Assembly (NCBI RefSeq): GCF_001476905.1
Contig: NZ_LDTE01000007.1
Span: 1-64,000, forward strand
Length of the DNA stretch: 64,000 nt
Source of the DNA: Sphingomonas sanguinis
GTDB lineage: Bacteria; Pseudomonadota; Alphaproteobacteria; Sphingomonadales; Sphingomonadaceae
Direction: 5' to 3'
A program made the translations under genes and the position numbers. Under the pieces are notes generated by a model. That model was given only the letters and a program-made list of their open reading frames with translations. It was not told the origin of the DNA and did no database searches. Positions 8,090-17,680 of the stretch are shown piece by piece. Every line of letters starts with the position of its first letter. The stretch's first letter is position 1.

Positions 8090-9307
8090 GGAGAGCACGC
8101 TGCGGCTATTGCCGAACAGGGGTTTCAGCGGGTTGCCGATCAGCCCGCTGACCGTTGCGGCCTGGATGCGCGGCGCGGGCCAGAGCTTCGACAAGGGGCC
8201 GACGATCCGGTCGCGGATGAAGGGGATCATCCGGCTGTCGGATTGATAGACGGGTGTGAACAGTGCGGTCAGCGCCTGATAGAGATGGACGTGTCGCCGC
8301 CGCATCGCGACCGCCTTGCCGAGTGCGGCCGCGACGTCGGTCGAGCCCCGCAAGGCCATCGCCAGCGCATAGGCATCCAGCAACGCCATGTTCGCGCCCT
8401 GGCCCAGCTGCGGGCTGGCCGAGTGCCACGCGTCGCCGATATGGATCATCCCCGTCTCGGCCGGGGTCGACAGCGTGCGATGTGCGTAATGAGCGAAGGT
8501 AAGTTGCTCCGCCGATCCGATTTGGTCGAGCAGCGCGCGGGTCGCGGGCCAGAGAGCGGACACCTCAGCCTTCCAATGTTCCAGCCCCGCCGTCCGCCAT
8601 TCCGCCAGCCGATCGGCGCGGAGCGACCAGAACAGCGCCGCCTGCTGGCGCGTCTCGCCGGGAAACCGGCCGATGGGCAGGACGCCGACCATCTTGCTGG
8701 CCCGCCAATAGCGTTGTTCGAGCGTGCCGGGATCGAACCCCGCATTGATGGGCCAGTCCAGCGTTCCCCATAGCGCGCCATAGGACAGCGCCTTGCCACA
8801 GGGCGGGGCGAGCGGGGTGCGCGTGCCGAGGGCGTCGACGATCAGGTCGAACGGTCCGATCCGCCGATCTCCTTCGAGCAAAAGATAGCGACGATCCCCG
8901 GCCGAAAGCTCGCTCCCCGTCACCGCGCAGCCGGTCTCGACGGCGATCCCCTCGGCCGCGACCGCCCGGTGCAGCAGGGTGAACAGCGTCGCGCGGTGGA
9001 CGCCGACCCCGAAGCCCGCATGCTTGCCCAGCGCCGCATAACGGACATCGAGGACGATCCGACCGCTATTGCCCGCCTCGCCGTGCAGCCGGTCGACCCG
9101 CGCGCCATGGTCGAGTAGCGCATCGGCCACGCCCAGTTCGCGAAGCACCGCAAAGCCGGTCGGCTGGATCATCAGCCCCGATCCGACCGGGCGCGGCGCA
9201 TCGAACCGCTCGAACAGGGTGACATGGTGGCCGTCGCGATGCAGCAGCAACGCGGTGGCTAGACCCGCCGGGCCACAACCCGCAATGGCGATATGGAGAC
9301 GCTGCAT
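8048..9307 (-). CDS. FAD-dependent monooxygenase (UbiH/PHBH-type fold)
   Basis: 419-residue flavoprotein that probably hydroxylates an aromatic or similar substrate using NAD(P)H and O2. The N-terminal Rossmann motif IAGCGPAGLATALLL binds the FAD ADP moiety, a mid-protein VDALGTRTPL corresponds to the DG motif, and GDAWHSASPQLGQGANMALLDA is the classic GD motif that binds the flavin ribitol. It starts 9 bases after the stop of the epimerase-like gene, so they form a two-gene operon divergent from a LysR regulator. Its 3' end overlaps the convergent TonB receptor by 42 bp, which is unusual. The substrate cannot be read from the sequence. Confidence 0.88.
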   Translation of the reverse strand: MQRLHIAIAGCGPAGLATALLLHRDGHHVTLFERFDAPRPVGSGLMIQPTGFAVLRELGVADALLDHGARVDRLHGEAGNSGRIVLDVRYAALGKHAGFGVGVHRATLFTLLHRAVAAEGIAVETGCAVTGSELSAGDRRYLLLEGDRRIGPFDLIVDALGTRTPLAPPCGKALSYGALWGTLDWPINAGFDPGTLEQRYWRASKMVGVLPIGRFPGETRQQAALFWSLRADRLAEWRTAGLEHWKAEVSALWPATRALLDQIGSAEQLTFAHYAHRTLSTPAETGMIHIGDAWHSASPQLGQGANMALLDAYALAMALRGSTDVAAALGKAVAMRRRHVHLYQALTALFTPVYQSDSRMIPFIRDRIVGPLSKLWPAPRIQAATVSGLIGNPLKPLFGNSRSVLSSEIERQAQPHRPG

Positions 9308-9316
9308 CCCGCCAGC

Positions 9317-10303
9317 CTAGCCGTGCTGGGCGACGGAGGCACCATCTTTGACGGGATCGATGCACCCCAGTCCTGCCAATGTCCGCCGCACGGCCTCGTC
9401 CAGCGGGGTATGGGGTTCCTGACCGAGTTCCGCCACCAGACGATCGTTCGTCATGCGGACCGGTTGCTGCCACAGATAGCGCATTTCCATCAACTCGCGC
9501 GGCGTCGTGGCGACCAGCGCGGCCAGGCGAAGCTGCCACCAGGGCAGGCGGCGGATCGGGACAGAGGGATCTCCGAGCGCACGCGCGATCGCCTCGACCA
9601 TCCGGCGACCATCCGCGTCCCAGTGCCCCTGCATATGAAAGCGGGCAAAGGCGGGCAGGGCGGGGCGGTCGAGCAGCCGCGCCATCGTTTCGGCGACATC
9701 CGGCAGAAAGGCCCATTGATGGCCGATGCCCCGCCCGCCGGGATTGCGGATGACGCGTGGCCGAGCGCCAGGCGTGACGAGGCCCTGACCGAACCAGTTA
9801 TTAGCGGCGCCGGGGCCGAAATAGTCGCCAGCGCGGACGATCAACACCGTCGCGTCCCCGGCCTCGGCCGCCGCCGCCAGCCGCCGTTCCATCTCGACCC
9901 GGATCGCGCCCTTGGTGGTTTGGGGGCGCTGGGGTGCCTCTTCAGCGATCAGCGGAAAAGCGTCCGCCCCGAAATTATAGACCGTTCCCGGCAGGACGAT
10001 ACGAGCGCCGTTCGCCCGCGCGGCGGCCAGCGTGCTGTCGAGCATGGGCAGGACCAGCGTGCTCCAGTTACGATAGCCCGGCGGGTTCACGGCATGGATG
10101 ATCGCCTCGGCCCCTGTCGCCGCTTCGATCACACTGGCGGCGTGCATGGCATCGCCGATGACGCGTTCGCATCCGTCGGCCAGCGATGTCGCCGTCGTTC
10201 GGGTCAATGCCCGCACCCGCCATCCGCGCGCCAGCAATCGTCGGGCCATGGTGCCGCCGATGCCGCCGGTGGCTCCCAGGATCAGGGCAGTTCGCTGTGT
10301 CAT
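9317..10303 (-). CDS. NAD(P)-binding epimerase/dehydratase-like protein (extended SDR)
   Basis: About 328 residues with an N-terminal nucleotide-binding motif LILGATGGIGGTMARRLL and the extended-SDR/NmrA-like fold (VNPPGYRNWSTLVLPMLDSTLAAARA, LPGTVYNFGADAFP). The start at 10303 has a strong AAGGAGG six bases upstream and removes an N-terminal extension. A role as reductase or isomerase on the same pathway as the neighbouring monooxygenase is inferred from the operon. The canonical YxxxK is not clear, so a regulatory NmrA-like role is possible. Confidence 0.8.
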   Translation of the reverse strand: MTQRTALILGATGGIGGTMARRLLARGWRVRALTRTTATSLADGCERVIGDAMHAASVIEAATGAEAIIHAVNPPGYRNWSTLVLPMLDSTLAAARANGARIVLPGTVYNFGADAFPLIAEEAPQRPQTTKGAIRVEMERRLAAAAEAGDATVLIVRAGDYFGPGAANNWFGQGLVTPGARPRVIRNPGGRGIGHQWAFLPDVAETMARLLDRPALPAFARFHMQGHWDADGRRMVEAIARALGDPSVPIRRLPWWQLRLAALVATTPRELMEMRYLWQQPVRMTNDRLVAELGQEPHTPLDEAVRRTLAGLGCIDPVKDGASVAQHG

Positions 10304-10353
10304 GATCGCCTCCTTCATGGTGATGAAGCGCAAAATGAGGCGAGAGCGACCAA

Positions 10354-10393
10354 ACGGAAATTGCTGAAAAGTGGCGATATGCTATACGGAAAT
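10354..10393. promoter_or_regulatory. Divergent promoter region with two ACGGAAAT repeats
   Basis: In the 92-base gap between the epimerase (minus) and LysR (plus) starts, ACGGAAAT occurs at 10354-10361 and 10386-10393, 32 bases apart (three helical turns). The layout is typical of LysR regulators that act on both divergent promoters. Binding is inferred. Confidence 0.35.
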
Positions 10394-10395
10394 CG

Positions 10396-11286
10396 ATGAA
10401 CAGCGAACCCAGTTGGGACGTCTATCGGAGCTTCGCGGCGGTGCTGCGCGAAGGATCGCTATCGGGCGCGGCGCGGCGGCTGGGCATGACGCAGCCCAGC
10501 ATTGCGCGGCACATAGACACGTTGGAGCAGGCGATCGGCGCCACGCTTTTCGTTCGTTCGCAGCGGGGCCTGTCGCCGACTGACCGTGCGCTCGCGCTAC
10601 GCCCCCATGCCGATATGCTTGTCAGCGCGGCGGAGGCGTTGCGACGCTCGGGCAGTGGTGAACCGGACGCGGTTGCGGGCGTGTTGAGGATCAGCGCCAG
10701 CCAGGCGGTCGGCGTCATGCACCTGCCGCCGATCCTGGTCGCTTTGCGCCGGGCGCACCCCGCGCTGACGATCGAATTGTCGCTGTCCGACGAGCCGGAC
10801 GATCTGTTGCAGAGGCAGGCCGATATCGCGGTGCGGATGTTCGAGCCAAGGCAACAGGCGCTGATCGCCCGGCATGTCGGCGATGTTCGCCTGGGCTTTC
10901 ATGCCCGTCGCGATTATCTCGACCGACGCGGGGTGCCGATCACGCTGGCCGATCTGGTCGACCACGACCTCATCGGCTTCGATACGGAGACCCGCTTCAT
11001 CCGCGCGGCCATGCGGCACCTGCCGGGAATCGACCGGTCCAGTTTCGCCCTGCGCGTGGACAGCGACGGTGCGCAGTTCGCCGCCATCCAGGCCGGGTTC
11101 GGCATCGGGATCTGCCAGACCGTCGTTGCACGGCGTGATCCCACGCTGGTCCGCGTCCTCGCCGATGCGCTGGACCTGCCGTTGCCCCTGTGGATCGTCG
11201 CGCATGAGGATCTACGGCGCACGGCCCGGTGCCGCGTGGTGTTCGACGCGCTGGCTTCGGCGCTGGCGGCGGTTGCCGCCGGTTGA
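10396..11286 (+). CDS. LysR-family transcriptional regulator
   Basis: 296 residues. The N-terminal winged helix-turn-helix (YRSFAAVLREGSLSGAARRLGMTQPSIARHIDTLEQAIGA, written here by its start and end only as YRSFAAV to EQAIGA, about 10-48) is followed by a periplasmic-binding-protein-like effector domain. It is divergent from the epimerase-monooxygenase operon and probably its regulator. Its stop converges on the isomerase-like gene. The effector is unknown, but likely a substrate of the neighbouring flavoenzyme. Confidence 0.92.
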   Translation: MNSEPSWDVYRSFAAVLREGSLSGAARRLGMTQPSIARHIDTLEQAIGATLFVRSQRGLSPTDRALALRPHADMLVSAAEALRRSGSGEPDAVAGVLRISASQAVGVMHLPPILVALRRAHPALTIELSLSDEPDDLLQRQADIAVRMFEPRQQALIARHVGDVRLGFHARRDYLDRRGVPITLADLVDHDLIGFDTETRFIRAAMRHLPGIDRSSFALRVDSDGAQFAAIQAGFGIGICQTVVARRDPTLVRVLADALDLPLPLWIVAHEDLRRTARCRVVFDALASALAAVAAG

Positions 11287-11332
11287 TCGACTGACGTTGG
11301 GGAGCGAACCGGCCCAAGGGCAACCCGCGCGA

Positions 11333-12172
11333 TCAGACGGTACAGGTGCGAACCGCCTGTGCCAGCGCGGTCAGCGGGTCGCCGGTGGGCACGAATTCAT
11401 GCGCCAGATAGCCATCGAACCGCAGGTCCGCGATGCTCTTGGCGACCGCGCGCCAGTTCACTTCCTGCGTATCGTCCAGATTGTGGCGACCGGGAACGCC
11501 GCCGGTATGGAAATGACCGAGCCAGGCGATGTTCTTGCGGATCGTATCGATCAGGTCGCCCTCCATGATCTGCATGTGATAGATGTCGTAGAGCAGCTTG
11601 ACCCGTGGCGAATTGACCGCCTTGCACACGCCCACGCCCCATGCGGTGTGATCGGCCATATAATCGGCATGGTCGATCTTGCTGTTGAGCAGCTCTACGC
11701 AGATCGTGACGCCGTGGTCCTCCGCAATGGGCTTCAGTCGGTTGAGGCCGATGATCATATTGGCCGCGCCCTCCTCGTCTGACAGGCCGCGGCGATTGCC
11801 CGAAAAGGCGATGACATTGGGCACGCCCGCCTTGGCCGCCTGGGGGATGCCGATGCGAAAGGCCTGTTCGATGGCCGCATGATTTTCGCGCCGGTTCAGG
11901 CCGTTGGCGATCGTCATCATATCGGCGGCATAGCCCATGGTGCAGCGCAGGCCGTAGCGACGCGGCACGTCATACTCGGCGGGTTGCAACAGGTCGATGC
12001 CCTGCAATCCCATCTTCGCGGCGGCGGCGCACAGAGTGTCGAGCGGAATGTCCTGATAACACCAGCGGCTGACCGATTGCTTCAGCCGCCCGGCGGTGGA
12101 GGGCGTGGCGGCAAGGCCGGACGTGGCACAAAGGGCCAGCGAAGATCCGAGAAGATGGCGTCGATCGATCAT
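11333..12172 (-). CDS. Exported hydroxypyruvate-isomerase-like TIM-barrel protein
   Basis: 279 residues. The N-terminus IDRRHLLGSSLALCATSGLAA looks like a Tat signal (twin Arg), so the protein is probably exported folded. The rest is an AP-endonuclease-2/xylose-isomerase-like TIM barrel: SVSRWCYQDIPLDTLCAAA, KMGLQGIDLLQP, ICVELLNSKIDHADYMAD, KLLYDIYHMQIMEGDL, HFHTGGVPGRHNLDD. The Glu/Asp/His residues in these blocks match the metal ligands of Hyi-type isomerases. Export is odd for hydroxypyruvate isomerase, so the substrate is probably an extracytoplasmic sugar. Confidence 0.85.
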   Translation of the reverse strand: MIDRRHLLGSSLALCATSGLAATPSTAGRLKQSVSRWCYQDIPLDTLCAAAAKMGLQGIDLLQPAEYDVPRRYGLRCTMGYAADMMTIANGLNRRENHAAIEQAFRIGIPQAAKAGVPNVIAFSGNRRGLSDEEGAANMIIGLNRLKPIAEDHGVTICVELLNSKIDHADYMADHTAWGVGVCKAVNSPRVKLLYDIYHMQIMEGDLIDTIRKNIAWLGHFHTGGVPGRHNLDDTQEVNWRAVAKSIADLRFDGYLAHEFVPTGDPLTALAQAVRTCTV

Positions 12173-12318
12173 GACCGCAGCCTAGCCCAGCGGACGGGGA
12201 GCGCAAGGGATGCACCCCGTCGATTTGATCGGCCATGTGCTTGGCACGGAAACCCTATCTTTAGGCATTTCGCCCTAAGCTGGTCCAACATGGATGAGTA
12301 AACAGGGCAGCGTAAACA

Positions 12319-14508
12319 TTGAGCAAGACGTCTGAGCAGGATCGATTCGTCGATCATTCTGCCGAGCGGCAAGACAGCGATCTTGCCGCGGTCCAGCGTA
12401 TCGCTGCCTTGGAAGCGGCCATATCCGACCTGACCGAACGCCTTGCCGACCAGGAAGCCCGCCATCAATTCGCGTGCGAGCTGGGCAACCAGATTCCGTG
12501 GACGGCGAAACCCAGCGGCGAAATCGTCCATCTGCCCCCGCTCTGGGAGAGGCTGACGGGCCTGACCATTCAGGAAAGCCAGGGAGACGGCTGGGCGGCG
12601 GCGATTTGTCGTGAGGATGTCGAGCGGGTTCAGGCCGTGTGGAAGCATGCCCTTTCCACCGGCGAAGCGATGGAGACGGATTTCCGGCTGGTCATGCGCG
12701 GCGGCGAATGGCGCTGGTTCCAATGCCGCCTGGCACCGCGTCGGGCGGAAGACGGTTCGATTCTCTGCTGGCACGGCATGGTCGAGGACAGGCATGACCG
12801 GTATCTGGCCGAAGCGGCCTTGAAAACCAGCGAGGTGCTGACCCGCAGCGTGCTGGAAAGCACGACCGACATGGTCATGGTCATGGACCGCGACTGGCGC
12901 ATCACGTTCATGAACACACGAGGCGCAGCCTTCGTCGGAAGGCTGCGTCGCGGTAAGGTAGGCGACTCCTTCTGGGACCTCTACGACGATTATCGCGGTT
13001 CCGAATTCGAGATCCATTTTCAGCAGGCGATCGAAACGGGAGAACCGGTTCGATTCGAGTCCTATGTGGCCGATCTCGACATGTGGGTAGACGTCAAGGC
13101 GTGCCCGATGGGCGACGGATTGGCCGTGTTCTTCCACGACATGACGGAGCGGCGCCGCGCTAGCGATGCGCTTGTCCAGCTCGCCCATGAAGACCCGCTG
13201 ACCGGACTGGCCAACCGGGCGGTGTTCAGCGCAGCGCTGCGCCACGCCTTCGAGCAGCGGCTGGAGCGAGAGACGCATATCCTGCTGCTCGACCTGGACC
13301 AGTTCAAGGAGGTCAACGATACGCTGGGTCATTCGGTCGGCGATGAGCTGTTGCGGGCCGTCGCGCTCCGACTGACCACGATGCTGGGTGAGGGCGATGT
13401 GCTGGCGCGGCTGGGCGGCGACGAGTTTGCGGTCGTCCATCTGCCCGGACCCGGGACGCGCGGGCCAGAGGCCTTGGCCCGTGCGCTGATGATGAGCTTA
13501 TCGAAGCCCTTCATGGTCGATGGGGTCGCGATCAAGCTGGCCGCCAGCATCGGCATCGCGGCCTCTTCGCCCACCCATGCCTCGGACAACGACCTGTTTC
13601 GCGCGGCCGATATTGCGCTCTACCGGGCCAAGGCGGAAGGACGCGGCGTGATCCGCACCTTCGACACGCCGATGGCCGAACGGGTGCAGGCGCGTCAGTC
13701 GATGAAGCTCGACCTGGAGGCGGCGCTGGGGCGGGGCGAATTGCGGCTGGTCTATCAGCCGATCATGGACATCGCCACCGGCCGCTTTGCAGGCGCGGAA
13801 GCGTTGCTGCGCTGGCGGCATCCGACGCGGGGCGATGTGCGGCCTGACGAGTTCATCCCGCTGGCCGAGGATACGGGCCTGATCGTCCCCGTCGGCAACT
13901 GGGTTCTGTCGGAGGCGTGTCGGGAAGCGTCGGCTTGGCCAGAGGATAAGACGATCGCGGTCAACCTGTCGCCGATCCAGATCCGCGACGAAACGCTGCC
14001 CCGGCGCGTCGTGGGTGCGCTGGCCGAGGTCGGGCTGGCGCCCGGGCGTCTGGAGCTGGAGATCACCGAATCCGTGCTCTTGAACGAAAACGAGCGCAAC
14101 CTCGCCATCCTTCATGCCCTGCGCAAGGCCGGGGTTCGGATCGCGCTGGACGATTTCGGCACCGGCTATTCGTCACTGTCCTATCTGCGGCATTTCCCGT
14201 TCGACAAGCTGAAGCTGGACCGCTGCTTCGTCGGCGACGTCGGCAGCTCGCGCCAGTCGCAAGCGATCGCACGAGCAGCCGGGGAAATGGGCCGTGCCTT
14301 CGAGATGACGACGACGGCCGAAGGGGTCGAGACACAGGAGCAGCTCGACTGGCTGAGAACCAATGGCTGGTCGCAGGCCCAGGGCTGGTTCACCGGACGG
14401 CCCATGGAGGCCGCAGCAATTCGCGAGCTTTTTGCTTCGACGGCTGGCGAAGGCAATTTGGCCGAGACTCCGCCGGCGCCGCCCCAGACGATCTTGCGGA
14501 CCGGTTAG
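12319..14508 (+). CDS. PAS-GGDEF-EAL cyclic-di-GMP signalling protein
   Basis: 729 residues. A coiled-coil-like start (about 20-50) is followed by two PAS sensor modules (about 55-160 and 170-280), then GGDEF (about 290-455) and EAL (about 470-710). GGDEF is intact at 366-370 (LARLGGDEFAVVH). E494-A495-L496 begins the phosphodiesterase domain, and DDFGTGYSSLSYL and EGVETQEQL are conserved. No inhibitory RxxD site precedes GGDEF. It could make and break c-di-GMP; which activity dominates is not readable. The start is TTG with a weak AGGGCAG upstream; no better in-frame start exists nearby. No membrane helices are seen. Confidence 0.93.
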   Translation: MSKTSEQDRFVDHSAERQDSDLAAVQRIAALEAAISDLTERLADQEARHQFACELGNQIPWTAKPSGEIVHLPPLWERLTGLTIQESQGDGWAAAICREDVERVQAVWKHALSTGEAMETDFRLVMRGGEWRWFQCRLAPRRAEDGSILCWHGMVEDRHDRYLAEAALKTSEVLTRSVLESTTDMVMVMDRDWRITFMNTRGAAFVGRLRRGKVGDSFWDLYDDYRGSEFEIHFQQAIETGEPVRFESYVADLDMWVDVKACPMGDGLAVFFHDMTERRRASDALVQLAHEDPLTGLANRAVFSAALRHAFEQRLERETHILLLDLDQFKEVNDTLGHSVGDELLRAVALRLTTMLGEGDVLARLGGDEFAVVHLPGPGTRGPEALARALMMSLSKPFMVDGVAIKLAASIGIAASSPTHASDNDLFRAADIALYRAKAEGRGVIRTFDTPMAERVQARQSMKLDLEAALGRGELRLVYQPIMDIATGRFAGAEALLRWRHPTRGDVRPDEFIPLAEDTGLIVPVGNWVLSEACREASAWPEDKTIAVNLSPIQIRDETLPRRVVGALAEVGLAPGRLELEITESVLLNENERNLAILHALRKAGVRIALDDFGTGYSSLSYLRHFPFDKLKLDRCFVGDVGSSRQSQAIARAAGEMGRAFEMTTTAEGVETQEQLDWLRTNGWSQAQGWFTGRPMEAAAIRELFASTAGEGNLAETPPAPPQTILRTG

Positions 14509-14534
14509 CGGCAGCCCCTCTGGCACGAAAGGAG

Positions 14535-14559
14535 CCCCCGGCGGCTTAGCCACCGGGGG
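14535..14559. terminator. Bidirectional hairpin terminator
   Basis: CCCCCGG-C-GGC / GCC-A-CCGGGGG stem with TTA loop and one mismatch, between the convergent GGDEF-EAL and TonB receptor genes. Followed on the plus strand by a T-rich stretch (TTCGCTTTC). Confidence 0.75.
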
Positions 14560-14605
14560 TTCGCTTTCTCGGAGTTGGCCACGACCGGATCGCGGCCACG
14601 CCCGG

Positions 14606-17600
14606 TCAGAAGTTCGTCGTGATCGAGAACTGGATATAGCGTCCGTAGATGTCGTAGAAGTTGACCGGCGAGTTCTGCCAGCCATTGATCGAATAGGTGT
14701 TGTTGCCACCCCGCGCCGGAATGATCGGTGGGTCCTTGTCCAGCAGGTTGTTGATCGTCACGCCCAATGTCATCCGCTTGGCGATGTTCACATTCGCCGC
14801 CAAGTCGAAATAGCTGTAATTGGGAATACGCGCGAAGGTGTTCTGGACCGTGCGACGGACCGTGCCGCTCTGGGTGGCCGAGATGTAGCGCCAATTCAGC
14901 GATACCTGGAACAGACCGTCTTGACCGGTGAACGTGCCGCGCAGGTTATGACGCCACTTCGGAATGGGATTACCCACGCCGTCGCCGAAATATCCTACGC
15001 TACCCGACTGGTTGCTGATCGAGGCCGCGCTGGTGACCAGGCCGCCGTTGAAGTCGGTGGCAAAGGTGCCCGAGCCGACCGGCAGGTCGTAATGACCCTG
15101 GAAGTCATAGCCGGTGGTACCGATCTGGTTGGGCACGTTCAGCACGAGCGAGCTGACATAGCCCGACGTCGGGTTGTTGATATTGCCGTACAGCGTACCG
15201 TTGCCGTTACGGACAAATTGTTGACACGAAATCTTATTCAGCTCGGTCGGATTGGCCGTATAGTCGATGCAGTTGTTAATGATCGTATCCTGATCCAGGC
15301 CGACGATCTGGTTATTGTACCTGATCTCATAATGGTCGACCGAGAAGCTGAAGCGCGGCAGGAAGCTCGGCGTCAGTACGAGGCCATAGGTCAGGGTGTT
15401 GGCAGTCTGTGGCCCCAGCGCGGGGTCGACTGCGCCGTTGCGATAGATACATCCAGCATCCGGGCAACGGATCGACACACTGCCATAGGTCGCCGGGTTG
15501 AAGCCTGGCTGCAACTGGCACGCGGCCAGGCTCGCTGCCGGGGCACCGCCGGTTGCGGTCGATGCACCGCAGATGTCGACGAAGTTCAGGCTGCGCGCGA
15601 AATTGATGTTCTCCGTCGCCTCGAAGACGTTGGGCGCGCGTGAGGCGAAGTTGCGCGCCACGCGGAAGCGGATGTCGCGGATCGGTGCCCAGGTCCCCTC
15701 CAGCTTCCAGGTGCTGAAGAAGGTCCGCGACGAAGTGTCGTAATTCGATGCGCGATAACCGCCGCTGAAGCCCAGCAGGTGCGTCCAGGACTGATCCTGG
15801 ATCAGCGGCAGCTGGATTTCGGCTGCCAGTTCCTTGGCGGTCTGGGTGCCGCGCGAGAAGGAGGAGGGGTTGGGCGTGCCCTGGATGATCGTGTTGTAGT
15901 CGGCACTGGTGAAGTTGTTCGCAATATCGCGACGCAGCTCGGCACCCAGGCTGATCTGCACGCCGTCGGTCGCGAGCGGCGAGCGGATGCCGTATCGGCC
16001 CAAGTCGCCGCTGATATTGGCCTGCACGTCGAAGAAATAGCCGACATTGCGACGCGGTCCGTTGGGTGCATAGGCGAAGATATAATTGTAGGCGGCAGGG
16101 TCGTCCGAATCTCCGCGGAAGATGTCGAGCGGGACACAGGCCGGGTCCGAGCCGTTCACCTTCGACACGCAGGTCGGCACGCCGTTGACGCTGACGACGT
16201 TCAGCGCCTTGGCGATGTTTTCGCCCGATGGCGCCCAGTTGCGGTTGATCGCGCTCTTGACCAGGCTCTTGGCCCAGACGCCGCCAACGTCATAATGCCA
16301 TGCGCCGCCGAAGTCGCCGCGCACGCCCAGGGTCGCACGATTGTAGATTTGCTGATAATCGATCGAGCGTGTCGGATAATGCTGGAAGCGATAGCCGAAG
16401 TCGATCGGCACCGTTGCTGCCGTACCCGCCAGCGCACCGCAAAGCACGCCGGCCTGCTGAGCCGACATCAGCGGGTTGTTGCAGTTCAACTGATAGCCGC
16501 CCGTGCCATTGGTCTGCTCACCGATCGTGGCGGGCAGGTACGTCCCCTGGCTGGTGTTGCGGGTATACATGTAGCTGCCGTAGATCTCTGCCCAATCGGT
16601 CGCCTTGAACGACAGAAACCCGCCCGCATTATACCGCTCATTCGCACGCAGCATCTGATAGCTGTCGTCCATGCGGTTCTGGCGATCGGTCATCGCATTT
16701 TGTGTGTTGCGATAGGGGCGGAAGACTCGGCTGCCGTCATTCGCGTTGATCTGCGGTGTTCCGCCGTTCAGATTGTAGATGTAGCCATAGCGCGAATAGA
16801 GCGTGCTATCGCAGCTCAGTGCTCCGTCGATGCCAGCCTGCAACAAGTGGCAGGCTTGGGACGAGCGAGAATTATATGGCAGGTTGTCGGTGTGGCGGTA
16901 GCTGAAGTAGCTGGACAGCGACAGGCGATCGTCGAACAGTTGGGTTCCCGCCGCAATGTTGATGGTCGCGCGCGCACCGTCATTGGCCCAGCCCAACGGC
17001 GTCGGGAAACCGCGCGACCGGGCCGTGTCCGTGACGATGTTGCTGCGGTTCAGATGGTTGAAAAAGCCGTAATTGGCATCGACCTGCAGCCCCTTGAAAT
17101 TCTTCTTCAGAATGAAGTTGACGACGCCGGTCAGGGCGTCCGGGCCGTACACCGCGGCCGCCCCGCCGGTCAGCACGTCGACGCGCTGAACCAGGGCAGG
17201 GGGGATCGAGTTGACGTCGGCCGCCACTTGGCCACCCAACCGCTGACCATCGAGTAGGACGAGCGCCGCTCCGCCCGAACCGCCGATGTTGCGCAGGTTG
17301 ACGCGCGCGGTGCCGTTGCCTTCGTCATCGGCCTGCGGCGCATAAGGAACGATCTGCGGTAGGCGATTGAGAACGTCCTCAATATTTACCGCGCCGCTGA
17401 GCTTGATTTCCTGGGCCGAGATCGCCTGGATCGGCGCGGCGGAGGCCAGGTTCGGATTCACGATGCGCGATCCGGTTACGACGACATCGTTCGAGCCGTT
17501 ACTCGACGGGCCCGCATCGTCGGCGTTCAGGCGGACATTTTCACGCTCTGCATTTTTGCGGCTCTCGCTTTTGGCCGAATCGGACGCAGCTGGCGTCGCT

Positions 17601-17680
17601 TGGTCAGACTGAGCGGCGGCGGGCATGGCCCAAACGATCGCGGCGCAGCTAGTAGCGAGTAGAAACCCCTTTTTTGTCAT
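14606..17680 (-). CDS. Large TonB-dependent receptor (sphingomonad Oar/CirA-like type)
   Basis: About 1,024 residues. The ATG at 17680 has AGGGGGAAG just upstream and starts a signal peptide (KKGFLLATSCAAIVWAMPAAAQ). A low-complexity Ser/Asn/Lys linker leads to a TonB box (NDVVVTGSRI) and a plug with LSGAVNIEDVLNRLPQIVP and LRNIGGSGGAALVLLDGQRL. The long barrel ends in YIQFSITTNF, with the terminal Phe needed for Bam recognition. In sphingomonads such receptors often import carbohydrates, peptides or aromatic compounds; the ligand here is unknown. It stands alone, with a 494-base upstream region containing a palindrome. Confidence 0.93.
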   Translation of the reverse strand: MTKKGFLLATSCAAIVWAMPAAAQSDQATPAASDSAKSESRKNAERENVRLNADDAGPSSNGSNDVVVTGSRIVNPNLASAAPIQAISAQEIKLSGAVNIEDVLNRLPQIVPYAPQADDEGNGTARVNLRNIGGSGGAALVLLDGQRLGGQVAADVNSIPPALVQRVDVLTGGAAAVYGPDALTGVVNFILKKNFKGLQVDANYGFFNHLNRSNIVTDTARSRGFPTPLGWANDGARATINIAAGTQLFDDRLSLSSYFSYRHTDNLPYNSRSSQACHLLQAGIDGALSCDSTLYSRYGYIYNLNGGTPQINANDGSRVFRPYRNTQNAMTDRQNRMDDSYQMLRANERYNAGGFLSFKATDWAEIYGSYMYTRNTSQGTYLPATIGEQTNGTGGYQLNCNNPLMSAQQAGVLCGALAGTAATVPIDFGYRFQHYPTRSIDYQQIYNRATLGVRGDFGGAWHYDVGGVWAKSLVKSAINRNWAPSGENIAKALNVVSVNGVPTCVSKVNGSDPACVPLDIFRGDSDDPAAYNYIFAYAPNGPRRNVGYFFDVQANISGDLGRYGIRSPLATDGVQISLGAELRRDIANNFTSADYNTIIQGTPNPSSFSRGTQTAKELAAEIQLPLIQDQSWTHLLGFSGGYRASNYDTSSRTFFSTWKLEGTWAPIRDIRFRVARNFASRAPNVFEATENINFARSLNFVDICGASTATGGAPAASLAACQLQPGFNPATYGSVSIRCPDAGCIYRNGAVDPALGPQTANTLTYGLVLTPSFLPRFSFSVDHYEIRYNNQIVGLDQDTIINNCIDYTANPTELNKISCQQFVRNGNGTLYGNINNPTSGYVSSLVLNVPNQIGTTGYDFQGHYDLPVGSGTFATDFNGGLVTSAASISNQSGSVGYFGDGVGNPIPKWRHNLRGTFTGQDGLFQVSLNWRYISATQSGTVRRTVQNTFARIPNYSYFDLAANVNIAKRMTLGVTINNLLDKDPPIIPARGGNNTYSINGWQNSPVNFYDIYGRYIQFSITTNF

